Assembly (NCBI RefSeq): GCF_006517275.1
Contig: NZ_CP041191.1
Location: 3,963,001 to 4,027,000, forward strand
DNA length: 64,000 nucleotides
Origin: Labrenzia sp. PHM005
Lineage (GTDB): Bacteria > Pseudomonadota > Alphaproteobacteria > Rhizobiales > Stappiaceae
Direction: 5' to 3'
Shown here: positions 53,980 through 62,946 of the stretch, piece by piece
Position numbering within the stretch: the first letter of the stretch is position 1
Layout: every line of letters starts with the position of its first letter
The notes under the pieces: generated by a model
Seen by the model: only the letters and a program-made list of their open reading frames with translations
Database searches by the model: none
What the model was told of the DNA's origin: nothing
Position numbers and translations under genes: made by a program

Positions 53980-55644
53980 ATGTTTCGAACTGCTCACAGG
54001 TTGCCCAATTGGATCCTTGGCAACTTATCCGCTTTTTCATTGGTCGTTGCTGTGGCGACATTCGGCGCTTCGTTAACGCCGTCCTTGATGCCCCGCGATC
54101 CAATCATTCAAAGCTTACTCTCAGGCATTGTTGCCAGCCTTGGATATGAAGCTGCGCTGTTGGTGCGGACAGTTTGGCGGTATATGGAAATACCTCAGCT
54201 TTCTGGACGGCTGCGGCGCGCCTGGACCATTTCAGGCCTGTTGGTTAGCGCCGCAATATTGATCTATTCCCTGTCGAAAGCCGCAAATTGGCAAAATGCA
54301 ACCCGGGAGGCGGTCGGTCTCCCTCCTCTTGAAACAGGTGCGCCGCTATTCATCCTAGCTGTGGGGAGCGCTGTTTTTCTTGTTTTATGGGTCGTGTTTC
54401 GGTTGCTCGGGATCCTGCGCCGGCGGCTTGAAGCCCTGCTCACCAGAGTGGTTCCGGAACGGATTGGCATCGTTGTTTCGATTGCTCTCGTGGGCTGGCT
54501 GTTTTGGGCGCTGGTCGACGGGGCCTTGATCCGCAATGCTTTCAGAGCAGCCGATGCCTCTTTCATGGCTGCCGATCTCCTGCTTGAACCGGATATCACC
54601 AAGCCGACCGACCCAATGAAGTCAGGGAGTGCCGAATCTCTCGTTAAATGGGATGAAATTGGCCGTCGTGGCCGGCAATTCGTCGCCACAGCCCCAACTG
54701 CTGCAGAAATTTCTGAGTTTTCGCCGGATCAGACTATGGAACCGGTCCGCGTTTATGTTGGCCGCCTGTCGGCCGAAACTGCAAAACAACGGGCGCAGCT
54801 GGCCCTGGACGAGTTGATCAGGGCCGGCGGATTTAATCGATCAACCCTCATTGTGACCGTTCCGACCGGCACAGGTTGGATGGATCCCGGTGCCCACGAC
54901 ACGATCGACTTTATGCTGGGTGGGGATGTTGCAACCGTTGCGGTTCAATACTCCTATCTCACCAGTTTTCTCGCCTTGCTTGCCCACCCGGACTATGGCG
55001 TCGATCAAGCTGGCGCCTTGTTTGAGACTATCTATGACTACTGGACCAAGTTGCCGAAAGATCAAAGGCCAGAATTCTATGTTCATGGGTTAAGCCAGGG
55101 GGCTTTTAACTCACAAGCGACCATCCCCCTGCTCGACATGCTCGGTGATCCCATCCAGGGCGCCATGTGGGCAGGATCGCCGTTTTTCTCAAAATATTGG
55201 GCAGAGGTTCGTGACAATCGCAATCCCGATAGCCCGGATTGGCGTCCAACCTATGGCAATGGATCGCTGATCAGGGTCATGGACCAGTTTGGCGGACTTG
55301 ACGGCGACTACACGCCTTGGGGTCCAATTCGGATCGTTTTCCTCAACTACGGCAGCGACCCGATCGTCAACTACACCTATGATAGTGCGATCTTCGAACC
55401 CGCTTGGCTCAGCCCGCCGCGGGCGCCTGATGTCTCACCTGATCTAAAATGGTTTCCGGTTGTGACAATGCTGCAGCTGGCACTTGATTCCATGTTTGCG
55501 CTCGGTGTGCCCCGGTTTGGGCATGACTATATCGCGCCCGACTATATCGATGCCTGGGCCGCTGTTGTGAAACCGGATGGCTGGACCAAGCAGCGAGCCG
55601 ATACCTTAAAAGAAATCTTTGAGCGGCGTTCACCGCCTCGCTAA
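53980..55644 (+). CDS. Membrane alpha/beta-hydrolase of the Abhydrolase_9 family
   Basis: 554 residues from ATG 53980 with GGAGA upstream. The first 190 residues hold four or five membrane helices (ILGNLSAFSLVVAVATFGASL, LLSGIVASLGYEAALLV, TISGLLVSAAILIYSL, PLFILAVGSAVFLVLWVVF, IGIVVSIALVGWLFWALV). The hydrolase domain follows, with the nucleophile elbow FYVHGLSQGAFNSQ, FGGLDGDYTPWGPIRIVFLNYGSDPIVNYTYD and a C-terminal GHDYIAPDYIDAWAAV (candidate His). This is the typical layout of the family, whose substrates are not known. It is convergent with the patatin gene, 16 bases apart. Confidence 0.88.
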   Translation: MFRTAHRLPNWILGNLSAFSLVVAVATFGASLTPSLMPRDPIIQSLLSGIVASLGYEAALLVRTVWRYMEIPQLSGRLRRAWTISGLLVSAAILIYSLSKAANWQNATREAVGLPPLETGAPLFILAVGSAVFLVLWVVFRLLGILRRRLEALLTRVVPERIGIVVSIALVGWLFWALVDGALIRNAFRAADASFMAADLLLEPDITKPTDPMKSGSAESLVKWDEIGRRGRQFVATAPTAAEISEFSPDQTMEPVRVYVGRLSAETAKQRAQLALDELIRAGGFNRSTLIVTVPTGTGWMDPGAHDTIDFMLGGDVATVAVQYSYLTSFLALLAHPDYGVDQAGALFETIYDYWTKLPKDQRPEFYVHGLSQGAFNSQATIPLLDMLGDPIQGAMWAGSPFFSKYWAEVRDNRNPDSPDWRPTYGNGSLIRVMDQFGGLDGDYTPWGPIRIVFLNYGSDPIVNYTYDSAIFEPAWLSPPRAPDVSPDLKWFPVVTMLQLALDSMFALGVPRFGHDYIAPDYIDAWAAVVKPDGWTKQRADTLKEIFERRSPPR

Positions 55645-55660
55645 GCGGAAGACCTAAATA

Positions 55661-56602
55661 TCAGATCTTTTTGCCCAGCAGTTGATCTATTCCGCGTTTG
55701 ACGTCTTCACGGATCGGGTCGGCGGCTGCAAGAATGTCCTCGACATCGAAGAAATCCATTGTCTGGAAATGACCGATCCCTGGTTCCAGCAGGAGATCCG
55801 GCTGTTTGCAGGCCAATTTGGCTGCGACCAGTGAATGCAGCGTGATGGAAAACGAGCCGATCCAGGTTTCCATTCCGCTAGGCAGGCCATTGATCGATGA
55901 AAAATCGCTGCCCGTGACATCGACCGCGACAACTGGATAGTCGGTCTGCCCGAACACATCGAAGGGTGTCGGATTGACGAAACCGCCATCAATCAAAACC
56001 TTGCCGTCGATCTGGACCGGTGTCAGCAACATCGGCAAGGCTGAGGATGCCGCGATTGCCGGTAGCAATGGTCCTTCGGTTAAAACGACTTCGGATTGCC
56101 GGTGAAAGTCAGTCGCGATGACCTTCAAAGGAATAGTCAGATCTTCGAACCTGGCAGCCAAGCCATCAGGAAAGAGCGTTTCGAACAACACCAGCGGATC
56201 CATGATCGACGGGCGCATCATGTTCAAAAGTGAGCCCCAGGTGCGTCCATCGTTCAGGAATAGTTTTTGAAGGAGTTGGCCTTTTTGGGTCAGTAGGTCA
56301 ACGGTGAAGGACCGGATCTCCTTGCCGCTCATGCCGCTGGCATAATAGCCACCGAGGATAGACCCCATGGATGTGCCAGAAATCGCTTCCGGTTTCACGC
56401 CCAGATCATCCAAGGCTTCCAGAACAGGGATATGGGCAAAGGCTTTCGCGGCACCACCGCCGAGCGCCAGCAGAAACCCGTCACTGCGTTTGGCAACCTG
56501 AAAGTCACATTCTTCAGGTTTGGCCGCAGCTGCCGGTCCCCCAGCCGTCAAAACAGTACCGCCAGAGGCTGCGGCACCAGCCAGAAATGTCCGCCGTTTC
56601 AT
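55661..56602 (-). CDS. Exported patatin-like phospholipase
   Basis: 313 residues. N-terminal MKRRTFLAGAAASGGTVLTAGG is a Tat-like signal (RRTFLAG). The patatin domain has the oxyanion loop GGGAAKAFAHIPVLEAL, nucleophile GTSMGSILGGYYASG, and the dyad Asp in VLIDGGFVNPTP. Such enzymes hydrolyse acyl lipids with a Ser-Asp dyad. GAGGGTC lies upstream of the ATG. It is convergent with the Abhydrolase_9 gene. Substrate and lipid specificity cannot be read here. Confidence 0.9.
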   Translation of the reverse strand: MKRRTFLAGAAASGGTVLTAGGPAAAAKPEECDFQVAKRSDGFLLALGGGAAKAFAHIPVLEALDDLGVKPEAISGTSMGSILGGYYASGMSGKEIRSFTVDLLTQKGQLLQKLFLNDGRTWGSLLNMMRPSIMDPLVLFETLFPDGLAARFEDLTIPLKVIATDFHRQSEVVLTEGPLLPAIAASSALPMLLTPVQIDGKVLIDGGFVNPTPFDVFGQTDYPVVAVDVTGSDFSSINGLPSGMETWIGSFSITLHSLVAAKLACKQPDLLLEPGIGHFQTMDFFDVEDILAAADPIREDVKRGIDQLLGKKI

Positions 56603-56903
56603 TTGACCCTCTTTGGAAACACGCTCTCCATATTAAAACAAACGCAATCTTATATGGCTTTTACGTATTCGCCGACATGCATTTAGATGAGGTTGGCGTA
56701 ATCGCCTAAACCTAGCGCCAGGTTTGTGAGCGCTCAGCTATCACGTGTTGAATATCTTATTTGAGTACATGCTAAGACACTGAATATGTGTTTATGGCAT
56801 AATCGGTAGGCAAAATGTGTGCTTAATGGAAGAGAGCATTTAGATTTTAGTATTTACGAGTAGCAGCAACAAAGACCGTCTCATTTCAGGGCTGTTGATC
56901 ATC
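56603..56903. other. Intergenic region, no gene seen
   Basis: About 300 bases, moderately AT-rich, between the patatin start and the NsrR-like stop codon, both minus strand. No terminator with a T-run was found. Confidence 0.45.
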
Positions 56904-57317
56904 CTAGAAGTGATAATTTTGCCCGTTTACGAGATCTGCAATACTAGATTGCTTCAAAGGGGCAAAAAATCCTTCAAGAGAATCCAAGAGTATACTTTTG
57001 AACCGGCATTGCTCACTTAGGTGACACTCTTTGGGATTCTTGCAACATTTTACGAGATTGAAGTCTGTTTCGAACATTTGAACGACTTCATAAAGTGAAA
57101 TGTTTTTGGGATCTTCCTGAATCCAGATCCCCCCCTTCCGCCCAGTTGAAGAGGCAATCATACCGGCCTTGCGGAGCTCCTGAACAGCTGCAATTACCTG
57201 AGACCGATGGCCGATATAGTTGTCCACCAAATCATCTATCGAAATTTTCTGACCTTTTAGTATCGCCAAATGCATAAGTATCCGAACCGCAATATCTGTG
57301 CGTTCAGTGAGACGCAT
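56904..57317 (-). CDS. nsrR: NsrR-like Rrf2-family repressor (Fe-S, NO-sensing type)
   Basis: 137 residues starting MRLTERTDIAVRILMHLAI, with an Rrf2 winged helix (ISIDDLVDNYIGHRSQVIAAVQELRKAGMIASSTGRKGGIWI). The Cys set C92-x5-C98-x5-C104 (in KCCKNPKECHLSEQC) and Asp8 match the ligand positions of the [4Fe-4S] cluster in NsrR, which loses DNA binding when it reacts with nitric oxide. Its neighbours are a stand-alone globin and a globin-coupled chemoreceptor, fitting NO or oxygen sensing. No ATG alternatives are needed; promoter DNA to 57530 is AT-rich. Confidence 0.88.
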   Translation of the reverse strand: MRLTERTDIAVRILMHLAILKGQKISIDDLVDNYIGHRSQVIAAVQELRKAGMIASSTGRKGGIWIQEDPKNISLYEVVQMFETDFNLVKCCKNPKECHLSEQCRFKSILLDSLEGFFAPLKQSSIADLVNGQNYHF

Positions 57318-57529
57318 AATGTATTTCCTACTAGTAATTGTATTATTTCACCCCACCACCCCAAGCGCCTGCAAAAGATCGCTCGTAATCCAAGAATTAG
57401 ATGAATAACATTGATTATAAAAGCATATATATCCAATATATATTTATATCCCTATATAAAGAATGTATTTTTTTAAATATATGGAGAAATGTATAATTGG
57501 ATAATCTAATAATTTAGTTGAGGTTAATG

Positions 57530-58009
57530 ATGACCAGAAACACAGTAAATGAGGTCAAAGAGTATATTGATTTTCTTGAAATTAGCGCCTCTGATGTAGT
57601 TTTTGCGAAGAAGGCGTGGGACTATATTTATCCACACGCAGAAGGCGCTTTGCATGAGTTTTATGCACATAAACTAATGCGTAGTTTTTCGAAATCGATT
57701 CCAACATTCAATGAATTTATACTGACAGGAAAACAAATTCAGTATTGGGACAGGCTTTTTACCTACGGATTCGACGATAAATATTTTTCAAATGTAAATA
57801 AAGTCAGCTTTTCCCACAAGAAGCTAAACATTCCGCTTAGCCACTACATTTCTTCCTATGGTGTCATTTTAAATGAATTTGAGAAAATACTTAAAGTCGA
57901 ATGCGCAGATGATCCCAGATTGCTCGAGATGCTGTCAGGGTTGCGGAAATTTGTTTTCGTGGATGTTTCGATCGTCTGTAAGATGTACGACGCGGTATTG
58001 ATTGATTGA
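57530..58009 (+). CDS. Single-domain globin of the sensor-globin/protoglobin lineage
   Basis: 159 residues from ATG 57530, chosen since TGAGG lies 6 bases upstream; ATG 57527 is the alternative. The sequence aligns by eye with the globin domain of the chemoreceptor next door: YWDRLFTYGFDDKYFSNVNKVSFSHKKLNIPLSHYISSYGVIL against [18 protein letters not shown]…[19 protein letters not shown]. His96 is the presumed proximal haem ligand. No output domain is attached. Lower GC than neighbours. It is divergent from nsrR and convergent with the chemoreceptor, from which a bidirectional terminator separates it. Confidence 0.8.
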   Translation: MTRNTVNEVKEYIDFLEISASDVVFAKKAWDYIYPHAEGALHEFYAHKLMRSFSKSIPTFNEFILTGKQIQYWDRLFTYGFDDKYFSNVNKVSFSHKKLNIPLSHYISSYGVILNEFEKILKVECADDPRLLEMLSGLRKFVFVDVSIVCKMYDAVLID

Positions 58010-58015
58010 AACAAT

Positions 58016-58042
58016 GCGGTGCGTAAAAGCACCGCCTGTTTT
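58016..58042. terminator. Terminator between globin and chemoreceptor genes
   Basis: GCGGTGC (58016-58022) and GCACCGC (58029-58035) form a 7-bp stem with loop GTAAAA, followed on the plus strand by CTGTTTTCT. It should stop globin transcription and, read on minus, is followed by ATTGTTTC, so it may serve both convergent genes. Confidence 0.8.
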
Positions 58043-59407
58043 CTAGTTTGCGGCTATTGCCAGCGTTTCCATGAATTTTTGCACATCACACTTCAGGTTT
58101 TCAGTGTGTTTTCCCATGTCTTCTGCAGACCCTTTCACCATTGAAGAAACGTCGGCAACTTGAGACGACGCATCAGCGATACCGCCGATAGAGTTTTTTA
58201 CCGATTCTGTGCCTTCGGACGCTCTTTGAATGCTTGAGCTGATTTCCCCCGTTGCTTCTTTTTGTTGTTCAACAGCGGCCGCAATCGAAGCGGAAATTTC
58301 ATTCATACGTGAAATTGTTTGGTTGACGTTTTCAATGGCTGATGCCGATTGCCCGGTTGCAGTCTGAATACCTTCGATCTGGCTGCTGATTTCCGACGTC
58401 GCTTTCGCCGTTTGTCCCGCCAGGTCCTTGACCTCAGTGGCTACAACTGCAAATCCCCTGCCCGCCTCGCCAGCTCTTGCAGCTTCAATTGTTGCGTTCA
58501 AAGCCAAAAGGTTTGTCTTCTCGGCTATATCGCTAATCAACCCTAAGATTTCACCGACCCGGTTAACAGCCTGTGTAAGTGTTTCCATTGAGTCAATCGC
58601 AACTGAGCTCTGGGAAACGGCAGTATCCGAAATCTGATATGAATCGTTCACTTGGCGTCCGATCTCGGCAACAGATGCGGAGAGCTCTTCGGCGGCGGCT
58701 GCAACTGTCTGCACATTCTCAGCTGCACCGTCTGAACTATCTCGTACCGTCTGCGTTTCGGTCTCAGTTCTTTCCGTTGCTGTCGTTAGCAAATAGGCTG
58801 CGTTGGATAAGTTGTTTGCCGAACCGGAAAGATCGTCTGTCGCCATGCCGACGGAATCGGCAAATTCTGACCCAAGTTTTTCAATTGTTTCACGCCGGTC
58901 GCGCTTGCCCGCTTCAATGTAGACTGAAAGCGCCAAATCCATATCAAGCATCGCAGCTTTGATAACGGCTGTTCGGAGGATCTGGGCTTCTTTCCGCTTT
59001 AAACCGCCAAAGCCTGGAAGCCTGGAGTTGGCGCCAAGAGCCGCGCACAATCCGGTCACCAGAAAACTGTAAGCGCCGATGTACCATCTTGGTTCGAGAC
59101 CCAACTTGTTGTGGACCTCTCCGATCGCGGTTACGGACCGAAAATAGTCTTCGTCAAATTCCCCGGATAGAATGATACTCCAGTGGCGAAGTTGCGCAGT
59201 CTTGGCATGTTCAATGTGCGCGTCATTTCGGAAAAACCGCTTGGTCTCCGGAAACTGCACAACATGACAGTAAAAATTATCTAGTATTCCTGGAATTATA
59301 TTTAGAATTGTTTTTGCATTCTTTTGTAATGCATGCCGATCTCCAATGTTCAGATCAATAAAATCCAAACGATGCGAACCTGTATCTACTTTCGATGAGC
59401 TTACCAT
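58043..59407 (-). CDS. Globin-coupled methyl-accepting chemotaxis protein (HemAT-like)
   Basis: 454 residues from ATG 59407 with GAAGGAG upstream. Residues about 12-165 form a sensor globin ([19 protein letters not shown] … [15 protein letters not shown] … His99 in [16 protein letters not shown]). A linker of helices leads to the MCP signalling domain with the conserved hairpin [43 protein letters not shown]. No membrane helix, so the receptor is cytoplasmic, as in HemAT. It should tune chemotaxis to O2 or another haem ligand via CheW/CheA encoded elsewhere. It lies next to the single-domain globin and NsrR. Confidence 0.92.
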   Translation of the reverse strand: MVSSSKVDTGSHRLDFIDLNIGDRHALQKNAKTILNIIPGILDNFYCHVVQFPETKRFFRNDAHIEHAKTAQLRHWSIILSGEFDEDYFRSVTAIGEVHNKLGLEPRWYIGAYSFLVTGLCAALGANSRLPGFGGLKRKEAQILRTAVIKAAMLDMDLALSVYIEAGKRDRRETIEKLGSEFADSVGMATDDLSGSANNLSNAAYLLTTATERTETETQTVRDSSDGAAENVQTVAAAAEELSASVAEIGRQVNDSYQISDTAVSQSSVAIDSMETLTQAVNRVGEILGLISDIAEKTNLLALNATIEAARAGEAGRGFAVVATEVKDLAGQTAKATSEISSQIEGIQTATGQSASAIENVNQTISRMNEISASIAAAVEQQKEATGEISSSIQRASEGTESVKNSIGGIADASSQVADVSSMVKGSAEDMGKHTENLKCDVQKFMETLAIAAN

Positions 59408-59474
59408 TGCTTTGTTCTCCTTCGAGAAATTCAAGCCGTGGCGATTTCCGTATATTTTGATTAAGAACAATTTT

Positions 59475-59486
59475 ATTCATATGAAT
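59475..59486. promoter_or_regulatory. 12-bp palindrome upstream of chemoreceptor
   Basis: ATTCATATGAAT is a perfect palindrome located about 70 bases upstream of the chemoreceptor ATG. It is a possible site for the neighbouring NsrR-like protein or another regulator; it does not equal the enterobacterial NsrR motif, so this is inference. Confidence 0.35.
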
Positions 59487-59510
59487 TGTATAATTAAAAA
59501 TACCTATACC

Positions 59511-59527
59511 TTCTCATAATATGAGAA
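59511..59527. promoter_or_regulatory. TTCTCAT-N3-ATGAGAA palindrome
   Basis: TTCTCATAATATGAGAA, seven-base half-sites with a three-base spacer, about 105-120 bases upstream of the chemoreceptor start. Dyads of this size are typical for dimeric repressors. The binding protein is unknown. Confidence 0.4.
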
Positions 59528-59725
59528 TAACTCATTGATAATATAGCGAAACTTGGTTTTTAGCGACTAATCTAAAGAAACAGCCAATGTAACCCTGGCT
59601 GTACATTGTATCAGTAATTCGCATGAGGGCGCTGCCAAAGCGCGTCGATTCTCTTCGAGATATCTATAGGGAAGGTGCAAGTCGTAGCAGGTGTTACTGG
59701 CTTTATGTCACCACATCCAATCAGA

Positions 59726-59755
59726 TACCGGCCCGAAACATTTTCCGGGCCGGTA
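59726..59755. terminator. Hairpin after the BMP binding-protein gene
   Basis: TACCGGCCCG (59726-59735) pairs with CGGGCCGGTA (59746-59755) around a 10-base loop. It lies 20 bases beyond the stop codon of the BMP gene on the minus strand. The T-run is weak, so efficiency is uncertain. Confidence 0.6.
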
Positions 59756-59774
59756 ATTTGTTCGCTAACTTTGC

Positions 59775-60839
59775 TTAGTTCGGCAGTTTGTCGTCGACGC
59801 CCTTGATGTACCAGTTCATGCCGAGGATTGCGCCATCGTCGAGGGTCACGCCATCTTCAGCAGCAACAGAACCGTCCTGCTTGGTGATCGGACCGGTGAA
59901 CGGCTCCCAGCCGCCCTTGATCTTGGCTTCGGTGGCTTTTGCCATCTCAACAACATCATCCGGCAGGTTGGTGTACGGCGCCATCACAACGTGGCCTTCG
60001 GTGATGCCTTCCCATGAAGAATGGCTTTCCCATTTGCCGTCCATAACGTCCTGAACACGGTGAACGTAGTACGGACCCCATTCGTCGATGATCGCGGTGT
60101 ACTGAGCGTCCTTTGCAAAGTTGATCATGTCAGATGCCTGACCAAACCCATGCACGCCACGTTCCTGAGCAACCTGAAGCGGCGCAGTGGAATCGGTGTG
60201 CTGAGTGATGATGTCTGCGCCCTGATCGATCAGTGCCTTCGCAGCGTCAGCTTCTTTGCCCGGGTCGAACCAAGTGTTGACCCAAACCACTTTCAGCTTG
60301 AAGTCCGGATTGACGGACTGAGCGCCAAGAAGGAATGCGTTGATGCCGGCGATCACTTCCGGGATCGGGAAGGACGCAATGTAGCCAGCAACACCAGACT
60401 TGGACTGTTTTGCCGCGATTTGGCCCTGGATATACCGGCCTTCGTGGAACTTGGAGTTATAGGTCGCAACGTTGTCGGCAGTCTTATAGCCGGTCGCGTG
60501 TTCAAACTTCACATCCGGGAACTTCTTGGCGACTTTCAGCGTCGGGTTCATGTAGCCGAAGGACGTTGTGAAGATGATGTTGCAGCCTTCGCGGGCGAAA
60601 CGTTCGATGGCACGCTCTGCGTCTGGGCCTTCCGGCACACTTTCAAGATAAGCGGTCTCGACCTTGTCGCCGAACTTAGCTTCGACGGCCTGACGGCCCT
60701 GATCGTGCTGGTAGGACCAGCCGAAGTCACCGACTGGGCCGACATAGACAAAGCAAGCTTTGACGTCAGCTGCGTTGGCTGCGCTTCCGGCTGCAACGAA
60801 CGCGGCGGCTGCCACAGTTGCTTTCAATAGAGATTTCAT
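59775..60839 (-). CDS. BMP-family ABC transporter substrate-binding protein (nucleoside-type)
   Basis: 354 residues with signal peptide MKSLLKATVAAAAFVAAGSAANA. The BMP/PnrA domain follows: VKACFVYVGPVGDFGWSYQHDQGRQAVEAKFGD, YGYMNPTLKVAKKFPDVKFEHATGYKTADNVATYNSKFHEGRYIQGQIAA, ADIITQHTDSTAPLQVAQERG. These proteins bind purine nucleosides in characterised members, and the two permeases and ATPase upstream complete an importer of the NupNOPQ type. It is the last gene of the operon, with a long hairpin before it. Confidence 0.92.
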   Translation of the reverse strand: MKSLLKATVAAAAFVAAGSAANAADVKACFVYVGPVGDFGWSYQHDQGRQAVEAKFGDKVETAYLESVPEGPDAERAIERFAREGCNIIFTTSFGYMNPTLKVAKKFPDVKFEHATGYKTADNVATYNSKFHEGRYIQGQIAAKQSKSGVAGYIASFPIPEVIAGINAFLLGAQSVNPDFKLKVVWVNTWFDPGKEADAAKALIDQGADIITQHTDSTAPLQVAQERGVHGFGQASDMINFAKDAQYTAIIDEWGPYYVHRVQDVMDGKWESHSSWEGITEGHVVMAPYTNLPDDVVEMAKATEAKIKGGWEPFTGPITKQDGSVAAEDGVTLDDGAILGMNWYIKGVDDKLPN

Positions 60840-60891
60840 CAGTTTAGTCCCCTCTGTTTGATCTCTGTTTTCATTACGATCTTTATTAGTT

Positions 60892-60921
60892 GATCCGGCC
60901 CTGATCGTGAAGGGCCGGATC
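60892..60921. promoter_or_regulatory. 11-bp hairpin in the BMP operon, upstream of the binding protein
   Basis: GATCCGGCCCT (60892-60902) pairs perfectly with AGGGCCGGATC (60911-60921) with an 8-base loop. It lies between the second permease and the binding-protein gene. No T-run follows on minus. Such structures between importer genes often stabilise or separate mRNA segments so the binding protein is made in excess. Confidence 0.6.
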
Positions 60922-60941
60922 CGCCCGATAACAGGGAGGTG

Positions 60942-61856
60942 TTACCGGTCCGGAACAAATGGCTTGCCGAGACAGGCCGGTGTATTGACCAGCGTCAGTC
61001 TGCGGTTTGCGGAGATGAGCACAAGTACTGCAATAGTCGCAAGATACGGCAAGCTGGACAGGAATTGCGAAGGAATTCCGAGCCCGATGGCCTGGGCGTG
61101 CAGGTTCAAGACACTGACCGCGCCAAAGAGATAAGCGCCAATGATCACACGTCCCGGCAGCCAGGAGGCAAATACCACCAGAGCCAGCGCGATCCAGCCG
61201 CGGCCTGCCGTCATGTTTTCCACCCACTGCGGTGTGTAGGCGAGCGACATATAGGCGCCCGCAAGACCGGCACAGGCCCCACCAAAGAGGACGGCCATAA
61301 AGCGGATCTTCAGAACCGAATAGCCGAGCGCATGGGCCGAACCGTGGTTGTCACCGACAGCGCGCAGGATCAAGCCGGCCCGTGTGCGAAACAAGGCATA
61401 GGTCACCCCGATGACCAGCGCGAAGCTCAAGTAAACGATGGCGTCTTGCTGGAAAAACACAGGTCCGATGAATGGGATTTCCGACAGCACCGGAATATAG
61501 AGTTCCGGCAAGCGAAGCCCTGGCACGCCGATATAAGCTTCTCCGATCATGCCCGACAGGCCAAGCCCCAGAATGGTCAGAGCCAGACCGGTTGCCACCT
61601 GGTTGGCAACAAGCACCAAGACCAGGAAACCAAACAAAGCTGACATGGCCATGCCTGCAATCACGGCACCGATGACACCCATGGCGCCCGAGCCGGTCTG
61701 GTTGGCAACCGCAAAACCAATCACCGCGCCCATAATCATCATGCCTTCCACACCGAGATTCAGAACCCCTGAGCGTTCGACCACCAGTTCACCGAGTGCG
61801 GCGATGAGAAGCGGCGTTGCCGCCGTTATGACAGTGAGTAGTACCGCCTCAAACAT
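60942..61856 (-). CDS. ABC transporter permease, BMP/nucleoside type (second subunit)
   Basis: 304 residues from ATG 61856, which overlaps the end of the other permease by 8 bases; a longer frame to 61928 would overlap far more. Eight to ten membrane helices with the conserved ALGELVVERSGVLNLGVEGMMIMGAVIGFAVANQTGS and GLALTILGLGLSGMIGEAYIG segments of the branched-chain/ribose-type permease family (PF02653), and ALAYTPQWVENMTAGRGWIALALVVFASW at the C-terminal part. It pairs with the preceding permease to form the channel. Confidence 0.9.
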   Translation of the reverse strand: MFEAVLLTVITAATPLLIAALGELVVERSGVLNLGVEGMMIMGAVIGFAVANQTGSGAMGVIGAVIAGMAMSALFGFLVLVLVANQVATGLALTILGLGLSGMIGEAYIGVPGLRLPELYIPVLSEIPFIGPVFFQQDAIVYLSFALVIGVTYALFRTRAGLILRAVGDNHGSAHALGYSVLKIRFMAVLFGGACAGLAGAYMSLAYTPQWVENMTAGRGWIALALVVFASWLPGRVIIGAYLFGAVSVLNLHAQAIGLGIPSQFLSSLPYLATIAVLVLISANRRLTLVNTPACLGKPFVPDR

Positions 61857-62946
61857 GAGAAACCTCCGCGGCCGGACCAGAAGCACGGCGGGAAACCATG
61901 CGGATGCGATATAGAATGAGCGTGTCACAGGCGAGCACGAAGAACAGCAGCAGCCCCTGGATCACACTGGCGATTTTGTTGGAGACACCAAGACCGGATT
62001 GAACGCCTTCGCCCCCGATGTAGGACAGGGCCAAGACAAATCCGGCGATGATGATGCCAATCGGGTTTAACCGGCCCAGAAACGCCACGATGATCGCGGT
62101 GAAGCCATAACCAGGTGAAATCGATGGCAGCAACTGGTTGAGCGAACCGGACACTTCCATGGTTCCGGCAAGTCCAGCCAAACCACCAGCCAGCGCAAAG
62201 GAGAACAGCGTCAAACGTTTTGCCGAGAAGCCTGCAAAGGCGCCGGCGCGTGGGCTTTCACCCATGACCCGGATCTCAAAGCCCTTGATGGTCTTTGCAA
62301 GAACCACCGCAAGGATGACCGCCACACCGATGGTGATCGGAGCCGACAGGCTCATCAGGCCGCCGAAGACATCCGGTAGCGTTGCCGCATCCGAGAAAAT
62401 CCGTGATTCCGGGAAATTGAACCCATCCGGATCCCGCCAGGGGCCGCGCACCAGGTAATCGAGCAGGAGGCCTGCCACATACACCAGCATCAGGCTGGTC
62501 AGGATTTCATTGGTGTTGAACCGTGTTTTCAAAAGCGCCGGGATCAAGGCCCATAAGGCACCGCCGATCATGCCGCAAATGAGCATCAGCGGCAGGGTCA
62601 GCGCGTTTTCAAAGTTCGGGAACAGAATTGGCAGAACCGAGCCGAACATCGCGCCAACAACAAACTGGCCTTCCGCGCCAATGTTCCAGTTGTTGGAGAG
62701 ATAACAGACCGCCAGACCACAGCCGATCAGAATAAGCGGTGTTGCCTTGTCAATGGTGGCTTCCAGCGACCATTGCTGGGTGAGCGGCTCGATGAAGAAC
62801 TTATAAAGTCCCAGTCCCGGATTGACGCCCGAAATGGCGAAGATGATTGCAGCCGACAGAGCTGTCAGCCCAACCGCAATCAAGGGAGACGTCAGCGACA
62901 TCAGTTCGCTGTGTTCCTTGCGTTTGACGAGTTCGATACGCATCAA
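61849..62946 (-). CDS. ABC transporter permease, BMP/nucleoside type (first subunit)
   Basis: 365 residues with about nine membrane helices and the subfamily features: ATPLILIGCGLAVCYLSNNWNIGAEGQFVVGAMFG, FNTNEILTSLMLVYVAGLLLDYLVRGPWRDP, GESPRAGAFAGFSAKRLTLFSFALAGGLAGLAGTMEVSG and GYGFTAIIVAFLGRLNPIGII. This is the first permease of the BMP importer. It overlaps the ATPase stop by 4 bases. Confidence 0.9.
   Translation of the reverse strand: MMRIELVKRKEHSELMSLTSPLIAVGLTALSAAIIFAISGVNPGLGLYKFFIEPLTQQWSLEATIDKATPLILIGCGLAVCYLSNNWNIGAEGQFVVGAMFGSVLPILFPNFENALTLPLMLICGMIGGALWALIPALLKTRFNTNEILTSLMLVYVAGLLLDYLVRGPWRDPDGFNFPESRIFSDAATLPDVFGGLMSLSAPITIGVAVILAVVLAKTIKGFEIRVMGESPRAGAFAGFSAKRLTLFSFALAGGLAGLAGTMEVSGSLNQLLPSISPGYGFTAIIVAFLGRLNPIGIIIAGFVLALSYIGGEGVQSGLGVSNKIASVIQGLLLFFVLACDTLILYRIRMVSRRASGPAAEVSHV

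Larger units (their letters stand above)
59408..59774. other. Intergenic region with operators and hairpin
   Basis: About 370 bases upstream of the chemoreceptor and downstream of the BMP binding protein. It contains two palindromes near the chemoreceptor promoter and one strong hairpin near the BMP gene end, listed separately. No gene is supported. Confidence 0.55.
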
